Source: Hepsetus odoe
Lineage: Eukaryota; Chordata; Actinopteri; Characiformes; Hepsetidae
NCBI GenBank assembly: GCA_017165825.1
Contig: CM029368.1
Location: 2,193,886 to 2,257,885, forward strand
DNA: 64,000 nt
Direction: 5' to 3'
Below are positions 57,028 to 64,000 of the stretch, one piece after another (the stretch's first letter is position 1; the number at the start of each line of letters is the position of its first letter). The notes beneath the pieces were generated by a model. That model was not told the origin of the DNA, searched no databases, and saw only the letters and a program-made list of their open reading frames with translations. The position numbers were made by a program, and so were the translations under genes.

Positions 57028-57110
57028 GGAAAGGAGGAGCAGGGGTAGGAGAGTAGGAAAGAGAGTAGAGGTTTTAGGAAAGGAGGAGCAGGGGTAGGAG
57101 AGTGGATGGT
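57028..57110. repeat. Two-copy purine-rich tandem duplication
   Basis: GGAAAGGAGGAGCAGGGGTA and the following GGAGAGT occur twice, at about 57028 and 57077. Confidence 0.8.
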
Positions 57111-57194
57111 TTGGGAGGGTTAGTCCCTCAGAAATTCCGTGAACAGGTGGGTCTTTAATAAACATAAACCTTTAATATCCATAAACCTCTGTTT

Positions 57195-57430
57195 TGTCAA
57201 GTCAAGTAGGATTTTATTGTCATTTCAGCCATATACACAGTACACAGTGAAACGAAATAACGTTCCTCCAGGACCCTGGTGCTACACATAAGACACGACA
57301 CAACACAAGACAACAGAAGACACAACACGGGGCAACAAGTGCAGACAAGACAGACAACAACAGACGGCACGACAGACAGTACATTCATCCGTGGAGGGCT
57401 GCAGTGTTGTGAAACAAAGCAGCCCAGGTA
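57195..57430. repeat. Dispersed fish repeat, family uncertain
   Basis: GTCAAGTAGGATTTTATTGT followed by CATTTCAGCCATATACACAG and GAAACGAAATAACGTTCCTC is a segment I recognise as common in fish genomes. I cannot name its class with confidence. Confidence 0.45.
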
Positions 57431-57475
57431 GATTATGTGTAGCAGTGTTATTGAATTATTTGTCCTTCCTCTATT

Positions 57476-57612
57476 ACTTTTTACTTTCTTACTCTCAGTA
57501 CATTCCAGTACTTTTTACTTTACACTCTCAGTACATTCCTGTACTTTTTACTTTACACTCTCAGTACATTCCTGTACTTTTAATTTACAATTTGATTACA
57601 TTCCGGTACTTT
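57476..57612. repeat. 33-bp tandem repeat, about 3.5-4 copies
   Basis: The unit contains CTTTTTACTTTACACTCTCA then GTACATTCCTGTA. Because 33 is divisible by three, the plus strand stays open and encodes a repeated peptide, but nothing indicates a gene. Confidence 0.85.
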
Positions 57613-57615
57613 CTT

Positions 57616-57718
57616 GATCAAGAGCCCTGTAACACCCAAATTTCCCATTCGTGGGATAATTAAAGATTATTCTATTCTATTCTATTCTATTCTATTCTAT
57701 TCTATTCTATTCTATTCT
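57616..57718 (+). mobile_element. L2-like LINE 3' tail with (ATTCT)n
   Basis: CCCTGTAACACCCAAATTTC then CCATTCGTGGGATAATTAAA is followed by about ten ATTCT units. It is the direct counterpart of the minus-strand copy at 9405-9480. Confidence 0.65.
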
Positions 57719-58520
57719 AAATCAACAATCATTTAAAGCCAAATCTCAGTCCTTTACTACAGAAATATTTGTGTGTCAGTGTTGCCCTCAGGTGGTCAAA
57801 TGGTGAAACTGCAACACAATGATCTGGAAAAAAGTATATTTTTTTCTCTGTGAAAATGCATTATATTTTTCCTTTATTGGCAGAAGTCAGCAAGCAAACA
57901 CTTATTGAGAATATACACAAGATACTCTCACATACCTGACTGAGTTATGAATTTTTTGTAAATGTTAAATGTTTATGAGGAAATGAAAAAGGAAAATAAT
58001 TGTACCTATAAAATTAAGAATTACTCTTCTATATCACTAAAATATGCATAGACTTAAGCATGCTAATACAGATAAAGGAATTTATCTGTAATTTAATTTG
58101 ATAATACTGAAGTATAATTCCGAAAAAGTTGCATTTTTGAGTGTTTTCTTAATATAATTCTAAGTAAATGGAATGAGTCTCTAATAAGCGCCAAATCTTT
58201 CATTTGAGCGGTTTACTTTCACATTTCTCTCCTCTAAACGGAGTGTTTTTTTAATTACAGGCGAACTTTTATTTTGTTTTTCTAAAGTTTTCTGGTCTGG
58301 GCGCGTTCCAAACGCACCCTGCTTCCTACGTAGGCCACTACCATGAAACCGTAATGGGGGCCGCGCTCTGACAGTGCTTACCGAGTGCACTAGATGGCCG
58401 TTTGACACGCAGCCTCTGTTGCGCTCGCCCGGGAGGCTACCTGTGGATTGGGAACGGGAGAATGGGCTGTTGGTTTGTTTATTTATTTGTTTACAGTTGT
58501 TTACTCAGTCGGGGGGAGGG

Positions 58521-58582
58521 ATGTGATGAAGTCGGAAGTTTTCTGTCGCCGAGAGTTTGTCTGTAACGAGGTAATGATGTAG
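58521..58582 (+). promoter_or_regulatory. Upstream ORFs in the XKR8-like leader
   Basis: A start-stop element (ATGTGA at 58521-58526) overlaps an 18-codon uORF starting at 58526 (MKSEVFCRREFVCNEVMM, TAG at 58580-58582) that ends six bases before the main ATG. Both matter only if transcription starts upstream of 58521. Confidence 0.4.
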
Positions 58583-58588
58583 AGGAAC

Positions 58589-58911
58589 ATGGAGCGGGCG
58601 AGGTTTCCCTCTTACTCGTGCCTGGACCTGCTCTTCGCTCTGACCGGGTTCAGCTCGTTCCTCTTCGACGCCGGTTCCGACCTGTGGCTCGCTTCCGAGT
58701 TCCTGCGGCGCGGGGAGCTGCTGTGGTTCGCGGCGCTGCTGGGCTTCATGCTGCTCTCTTCCGTCCTGCTCCAGCTCTTCAGCTGGTTCTGGATCCAGTA
58801 CGACAGACAGCTGGAGAACTACCAGCCGCACTCCGCGGTTCTGATCGGAGACCCGAAGCGCATCAGGCTCACCTGCGTCCTGCACATCTGTCAGCTGGGC
58901 TTCCTGCTCAG
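58589..58911 (+). CDS. xkr8: XKR8-like exon 1
   Basis: It encodes MERARFPSYSCLDLLFALTG through VLHICQLGFLL and two bases of Arg108. The donor is CTCAG|GTAAAC. It includes two transmembrane segments and the conserved LQLFSWFWIQYD. Confidence 0.95.
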
Positions 58912-60840
58912 GTAAACAGGACCCAGCTTCCGGAAGGACACACTTTAAACCCAGCTTTATTCATAAAACAGCCCCAAATACCCTCCGCCTACACTTTAAA
59001 CCCAGCTTTATTCCAAAAACAGCCCCAAATACCCTCCGCTTACACTTTAAACCCAGCTTTATTCATAAAACAGCCCCAAATACCCTCCGCCTACACTTTA
59101 AACCCAGCTTTATTCCAAAAACAGCCCCAAATACCCTCCGCCTACACTTTAAACCCAGCTTTATTCCAAAAACAGCCCTAAATACCCTCCGCTTACACTT
59201 TAAACCCAGCTTTATTCAAAAACAGCCCTAAATACCCTCCGCTTACACTTTAAACCCAGCTTTATTCCAAAAACAGCCCCAAATATCCTCCGCTTACACT
59301 TTAAACCCAGCTTTATTCAAAAACAGCCCCAAATATCCTCCGCTTACACTTTAAACCCAGCTTTATTCCAAAAACAGCCCCAAATACCCTCCGCTTACAC
59401 TTTAAACCCAGCTTTATTCCAAAAACAGCCCCCAATACCCTCCGCTTACACTTTAAACCCAGCTTTATTCATAAAACAGCCCCAAATACCCTCCGCTTAC
59501 ACTTAAAACCCAGGTGAATTCAATAAACAGAGAATTTAAACTCAGCTTTATTAAAGAAACTGAATTTAAACTTCACTTTATTGCGGAAACAGAATTTAAA
59601 CTCAGTTTTATTAAAGAAAAAGCTCCCCTTAAACATTAAACTCAACTTTATTAAAGTAACAATTTAAGCTGAACATTATTTAAGAAAAAGTTCTGCTATC
59701 ACTGACCTTTACTTTCACTTTCATTTTCTTACTTCATTCACATACTTCACTTTCTCAACTTCCTTTACTCCCTTAATTTCTTTACGTTCATTTATTCACT
59801 CTCTTTATTCATTTACTTTATTTAATTTACTTAAATTACTTTGTTTACTCGACCCACTTAGATGCTTCACTCATTTACTCGCTTAAATTGATTACTTTGT
59901 TTGTTTTACTGTCTTACTTGATTACTTTTCTCCATGAAGAAGTTGGGAGAAGTTAATGCTTCATTAGTTCTACACCTTTTCTTCACTTGAAGCTTCATTT
60001 AATCATCCCAAAACCTCCCCAAGCAATTCACATCATCACCATCATCATCATCATTTTTATCATGTTCTTCATCATCTCATCATAATTTTCTTCTTCGTCA
60101 TTTTAACCATCATGTTCCTGATCATGATCACCCTCATCATCATCATCATCTTCATCATCATGACCCACTTCCTCATGGAGCCTCGTGAACCTCTTTCCTC
60201 GTCCCTTCACCTTCAAAAATGATCTACAGTCTCTGAAAACCTGATACCTTTACTCGTTTAGTTTCTGGATCAGAACCGGTTCTCCCTTCACTCCCCAAAA
60301 CTGATAAACATCTCCTTTAAGTTCCAACATTTTCTCCTGATCTCCTCTTTAGGAATGATTTTTTAAATGTAGTAAATTATTTTGGATCATTACTTGTACA
60401 GTCTTAAATTCCACTTTAATCGTCATCATCTCTCTAAAACCCACCTGTTTGTATCTTCACTAAATCCAACATTATTGGGGACATAGAACCCACCTTTAGA
60501 CCGTCTCCAGTTTTGGAGAACATTTTGGAAGTTTCCCTCACTAAACCTGACATTGCACAGGTGAGCTGAACCAGGTGCGCCTGAGCAGGGAAATCACCCA
60601 ACAGTCCATCCAGCGCCAGGGCGGGGATCTTTCTCTTCGCTGATCTCAGTGATTAGTGCTGCTCGGGCGGCATGGTGGGTTGCACTATCGCCCCCCAGCG
60701 AGAAGGTCCTGGGTTTGATTCCCAGGCGGGACGGTCCGTGTCCTTTCTGTGTGGAGTGGACATCTCCCAGTCTGTGTGTGATTCCTCCCACTGTCCAAAA
60801 AACATGCATGTCAGGTGGACTGGAGATACTAAATTGGCCT

Positions 60841-60871
<31 letters not shown>

Positions 60872-63862
60872 CTGCCCTGCGATGGACTGGTGGCCTGTCC
60901 AGGGTGTTTCCTCGCCTTTCGCCATGTGTGGGATAGGCTCCCGCACCCCGTGACCCTAATTAGGACAAGCTGCTCAGAAATGAGTGAGTGCGTGAGTGAT
61001 CAGTACTAAAGAGTGAGTTTCTTGAGGGTGTACAGAAGGTAGTTTGCACCACGGCTTGTCATTCCTCTGATCGTTCAGGGAGTGTCACTCCAGAGTGTTC
61101 GATGACGTGTCCCGAATCGTGTCGACAGCTTGCTTTCAATCAAATATGTCCGCCTGCCCTGCTGATTGGATAAATATTTGTATTAACATAATGGATGATC
61201 TCGTTACTTTCCTATTTGGTACTTATTCCAAGCAGTACCGTGTGGTCGAGCAGTTCAGGCCAGGTTTAGTTTAAAGAACAAAAACACTACTTTTTCAAAA
61301 ATGTTACGAAAAATATTAGAAATACTTAAAATAAGTATAAGTGGCGCTGGGCTTCAGTGGGAGATTTGAAGGCCGATGCTGATTTCCGACATTTTTCATG
61401 TAAATATTGGGACTAGTATTGAAAAACAGAACTTTCACGTGACTTTTATTCATTTCTGCAAGTTCGGAAGTGAGGTAAAGCAGGTCTAAACACCAGTTTG
61501 AAATATAACGGGCAGCGGTGGTCTAGTGTTTAGGGAGTCGGCCACAAAATCAGAAGATTGTGGGTTCAAACCCCTTACCAGTAGGTTGCACTGAGGTACC
61601 CTTGAGGAAGGTACCGTCCCTGTCACTGCTCCCCGGGCGCTTTCATAGCATTTCGCGGTGGTTCACCGTGTGCTGTGCTGTGTGTTCTCACAATGACGAA
61701 TAGTCACTTTCACTTTCATAGGTCGCACCTCAACACCCGAGCGATGAAGTTTCTTCCCCAGTGACCGCGTTTTCCATCCGCAGGCACATATCGGCCATCT
61801 GGCTGGGGTTCCGCGTGTGGTGGAGAGGAGAGAGGGGCTCGGAGTACGCCGTGTACCTGACCCATGATCTGAGCATGCTTCGGCTCATCGAGACCTTCTG
61901 CGAGAGCGCTCCTCAGCTGTCCCTCATGATCTACATCATGATCCGCACCAACCAAGCCAGGACTATCCAGTGTGGGTAACCACTTCTGTCCTGAGTGTGT
62001 ATGACCAGCTTTCAGAATGACAGGGTAACGTTCTTCAGAGATCGGGCAATCCCCAGCCTGGAACATGATGTAACCATGAAATGCAGGAACTTTAGCCTGA
62101 TTATGTAATATTACTTAAGCAGAACCAAGTGTTCCATCATGTGGAGGGTGTAGTAAATCTGTTTTTAGGAATAAGGGTTAAGTAATGGAAGATATTGGCC
62201 AATTTCAGAAGATGCTTCTATGAGGAACCAGAGTTGAAGAACCAGTTCATTTGCTGTTCCTGTTTTATATTACGCTCAGTAATATAATCATTTGTGTATT
62301 TATAATATAATTGTATATTAAATAATGTATATTATAATTATACAATATTGTATTCTATTCTATTGTATATTATAATAATAATGTTTTTGTCAACACTTAC
62401 TCGATTTCTTAGCCGCTTGTCCTGAGTAGGGTCACAGTGCTGGAGCCTTTCCCAGACATTTATATAAAATATAACTTTCTCAGAAACACTTACCATTTAG
62501 ACGTCCTTTTTAGGTTTTTACAGACTAAAGCCCATTGTTCACCAATCAGCTTCTGACCTCGGGCCCACTGCGCAGGCCCTATTTGGGTGCTGGACCTGAC
62601 GTGGGAGTGTGTGTGGTTCTGCTGTTCCAGATGTTCAAACACTGGGAGCCATTTGGCATATTAATAATATAGTTTACACTCTAAATAATCAACGCGTACG
62701 GTCTGGATTTAGGTTTTTAACATGAGCTCTTTATTCAAGAACTTCATTTAAGTGATCAATAATAGTTTAAAAAAATGTTCCATCGTCTGCCCTAAGACAT
62801 TATCTTCACCCTTGAGTTTTGGATTGAATCGAAGCCCGTAGATCTTCTGGAAATTGTACGTATGAGCGTTTCATTGAATTTGGCCATGAAATCCAGAATA
62901 TTTCATTATGATATTTTGCACGACATGTAACCCTCCACCATAAAGTGTCGCTTTAGATCAAAATCTCCTCCAAAATCTAGCAACCCTTTCATGTCTGTGA
63001 GGGACATCGGGACGTCTGGACCGTTGCGAAGGGTCCTGACTTGGTGTTAAGATCTTAAGTAATTCATTATTCCGTAAATCTGACAAAGCGCATGCGAGTG
63101 TAAAGCGAAACTGTTGTCTCTCTTTCAGATGTGAGTGCGATCGCTTCCACCACATCCATAGCGTGGATGTTGGTGGACTACCATCGCTCCCTGCGCTCCT
63201 TCCTGCCTGAGAAGAGCAAACTGGGCTGGCTGTCGTCTGCGGTGTACTTCGTCTGGAACCTGCTCCTGATCGCCCCCCGAGTGGTCACAGTGGCTCTCTT
63301 TGCCTCCGTCCTGCCCTGCTACGTGGCGGCTCACTTTCTGCCTCTTTGGTTTGTGTTTGTCCTCTGGGCCTGGAGGCAGGGCACCAACTTCATGGACAGT
63401 CCCGCTGGGGAATGGCTCTACAGGGCCACCATAGGGCTCATATGGTACTTCAGCTGGTTTAACGTGGCGGAGGGCAAGACCAGGGGCAGGAGCATCATCT
63501 ACCACTCGTTTGTAATCGTGGATAATGGAATCTTGCTCTTCACTTGGTGGTGGCTCAGGGATCCAGAAACGACCCAATCGTATGCACCGTTCCTGATCTT
63601 CCTCATCCCTCTCTCATACGTCGTGGGCCTCTCGGTCAAAATGCTTTATTACTGCCGCTTCCATCCGAAGCTGTGGCAGCCTGTGGAGCTGGAGGAGGCG
63701 GAGGTGGAGGACACGCCGGACGGAGGAGGGCCTTTACGGGCGGCTTCTTCCTGCCCTGAGGTTGTGAATAAGAGAATGGCCAAGCACGTCAATATCTTTT
63801 ACAGCACCGAGAAGCCTTCTGTGGCCAAAACAAATGGGACAGAAGGGACCAGGGTGGTTTGA
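58589..63862 (+). CDS. xkr8: XKR8-like phospholipid scramblase, complete three-exon gene
   Basis: XKR8 is a plasma-membrane scramblase that exposes phosphatidylserine on apoptotic cells after caspase cleavage of its tail, working with basigin/neuroplastin. Exons 58589-58911, 61784-61971 and 63129-63862 join in frame to give 414 residues, close to the family length. Visible hydrophobic segments lie at ~11-33, 44-66, 92-107, 172-188, 205-255, 267-282, 293-312 and 322-344. The family signatures WYFSWFNVAEGKTRGRSII and VDYHRSLRSFLP match XKR8 better than XKR9. The C-terminal tail has DTPD|G at 365-369, a caspase-3/7-type site in the expected place. The ATG has a good context (AACATGG). Fish carry several xkr8 copies and I cannot tell which this is. 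A polyadenylation signal follows at 63936. Confidence 0.93.
58936..59515. repeat. 51-bp minisatellite in XKR8-like intron 1, ~11.3 copies
   Basis: Eleven nearly identical units of 50-51 bp are built on CACTTTAAACCCAGCTTTAT and CAGCCCCAAATACCCTCCGC. Two subtypes alternate (ATTCATAAAA and ATTCCAAAAA), two units lack one base, and a decayed twelfth unit follows to about 59690 in weakening form. The array starts 25 bp after the exon 1 donor. The long plus-strand open frame over 58618-59181 only reflects the unit length being a multiple of three. Confidence 0.95.
60030..60170. repeat. (ATC)n-rich trinucleotide repeat
   Basis: CATCATCATC runs with interruptions in XKR8-like intron 1. Confidence 0.85.
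60657..60990 (+). repeat. HAmo/V-SINE type tRNA-derived SINE with internal TG tract
   Basis: A tRNA-like head (GGCGGCATGGTGGGTTGCAC, then GGTCCTGGGTTTGATTCCCA as B box) is followed by TTCTGTGTGGAGTGGACATC, CTGGAGATACTAAATTGGCC, a TG tract at 60843-60872 and a LINE-like tail with GCGATGGACTGGTGGCCTGT and GGGATAGGCTCCCGCACCCC. It is the most complete copy of this family here. Confidence 0.8.
61510..61722 (+). repeat. Full-length tRNA-derived SINE (family A)
   Basis: It begins CGGGCAGCGGTGGTCTAGTG (A box), has GTGGGTTCAAACCCCTTACC (B box), CTGCTCCCCGGGCGCTTTCA and ends TAGTCACTTTCACTTTCATA. It lacks the central CACTGCTGCACG segment found in other copies. Confidence 0.85.
61784..61971 (+). CDS. 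xkr8: XKR8-like exon 2
   Basis: The acceptor TCCATCCGCAG precedes GCACATATCGG. It encodes HISAIWLGFRVWWRGERGSE through ESAPQLSLMIYIMI and RTNQARTIQ. The conserved ESAPQL motif of XK-related proteins is present. The donor is taken as CAGT|GTGGGT because only this phase joins exon 3; the stronger-looking GTAACC three bases on would break the frame. Confidence 0.92.
61972..63128 (+). other. XKR8-like intron 2
   Basis: The intron is 1.16 kb, AT-rich and mostly unique, with a short reverse HAmo-type SINE fragment at about 62388-62458 (TTAGCCGCTTGTCCTGAGTA). No ORF of interest. Confidence 0.85.
62388..62458 (-). repeat. HAmo-type SINE tail fragment, reverse
   Basis: CACTTACTCGATTTCTTAGC then CGCTTGTCCTGAGTAGGGTC is the reverse of the tail seen at 60950-60990. 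Confidence 0.55.
63129..63862 (+). CDS. xkr8: XKR8-like exon 3 (last coding exon)
   Basis: The acceptor CTCTCTTTCAG is followed by ATGTGAGTGCG. It encodes VSAIASTTSIAWMLVDYHRS to the stop, including the YFSWFNVAEGKTRGR signature and the cytoplasmic tail with EDTPDGGG. TGA at 63860-63862. Confidence 0.95.
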
Positions 63863-63935
63863 TGAGACAAAAGTTAAAAGTGGTCCTTTTCACCCTGCAC
63901 CGGGCGTTTTTCACCCTGATGGTGTTGAGTTTGGC

Positions 63936-63941
63936 AATAAA
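63936..63941 (+). terminator. Polyadenylation signal of the XKR8-like gene
   Basis: AATAAA lies 74 bp after the stop codon, followed about 12-15 bases later by AGCACAGG, a plausible cleavage position. Confidence 0.7.
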
Positions 63942-64000
63942 GAAATATCCGTAGCACAGGCAAGCTAAAATGAACCCTTTAGAGTTCGGTACAGCTTTCT

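Larger units (their letters stand above)
56340..58520. other. Intergenic region between septin 7 and XKR8-like
   Basis: The two genes point away from each other with about 2.4 kb between the septin 7 donor and the XKR8 ATG. The stretch holds a family B SINE scrap (56847-56900), a purine-rich duplication (57028-57110), a dispersed repeat (57195-57430), a 33-bp tandem repeat, an L2-like tail and AT-rich unique DNA. CpG content rises again after about 58300. Confidence 0.7.
58912..61783 (+). other. XKR8-like intron 1
   Basis: The intron is 2.9 kb. It contains the 51-bp minisatellite, a diverged TTTACT/ACTTT-rich stretch (59700-59930), a CATCAT-type trinucleotide repeat (60030-60170), an HAmo-type SINE (60657-60990) and a family A SINE (61510-61722) ending about 60 bp before exon 2. 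No further exon is needed to keep frame. Confidence 0.85.

Noticed and set aside
57391..57663. Frame with repeated SQYIPVLFTLH peptide
   Set aside because: Created by the 33-bp tandem repeat; no other gene signals.
58618..59181. 187-codon plus-strand frame with repeated LNPALF...QIPSAYT units
   Set aside because: It uses the wrong frame of XKR8-like exon 1, runs through the splice donor and then through the 51-bp minisatellite, where an open frame is automatic.
61716..62066. 116-codon minus-strand frame over XKR8-like exon 2
   Set aside because: Antisense shadow of a genuine exon.

Overview
This is vertebrate nuclear DNA, almost certainly from a teleost fish. Genes are split by GT-AG introns, (CA)n/(TG)n and ATCC-type microsatellites are abundant, and there are several tRNA-derived SINE families, L2-like and RTE-like LINE tails and a broken Tc1 element. 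The repeat mix suggests an otophysan fish (characin, catfish or cyprinid group), but the species cannot be fixed from the sequence alone.

Three protein-coding genes are supported. (1) Minus strand, 8354-8973: the first coding exon of an EEPD1-like protein, an endonuclease/exonuclease/phosphatase-domain protein with a helix-hairpin-helix module. The rest of the gene lies beyond the left edge, so 1-8350 is its first intron. (2) Minus strand, about 56,171 down to 14,849: septin 7. Twelve coding exons were rebuilt by joining splice sites with consistent phase (416 residues from exon 2 to the stop), and a 21-nt in-frame microexon was found at 18014-18034. The very first coding exon is not resolved. 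(3) Plus strand, 58589-63862: a complete three-exon XKR8-like phospholipid scramblase gene (414 residues) with a caspase-type DxxD/G site in its C-terminal tail and a polyadenylation signal at 63936-63941.

Layout: 1-8350 EEPD1-like intron 1, full of minisatellite, ATCC and GACA tetranucleotide repeats, a 400-bp polypyrimidine tract and an RTE-like LINE tail; 8354-9300 EEPD1-like exon 1 and its GC-box-rich promoter; 9300-13300 intergenic; 13300-14848 probable septin 7 3' UTR; 14849-56171 septin 7 with SINEs, a long-TIR MITE and a Tc1 pseudogene in its introns; 56172-58520 intergenic between two divergent genes; 58589-63862 XKR8-like, with a 51-bp minisatellite in intron 1.

Septin 7 followed by EEPD1 in the same orientation matches the order I know from human 7p14. 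The genes do not form one pathway: septin 7 is a filament GTPase, EEPD1 a DNA-repair and membrane-associated nuclease-family protein, XKR8 an apoptotic scramblase. I found no bacterial-type system, CRISPR array or clearly unprecedented gene system. The most unusual points are the remodelled EEPD1-like exon (second HhH module absent, poly-Q and poly-Ser tracts, Asn-to-Asp at the start of the nuclease domain), the septin 7 microexon, and the frame conflict at the septin 7 first exon.
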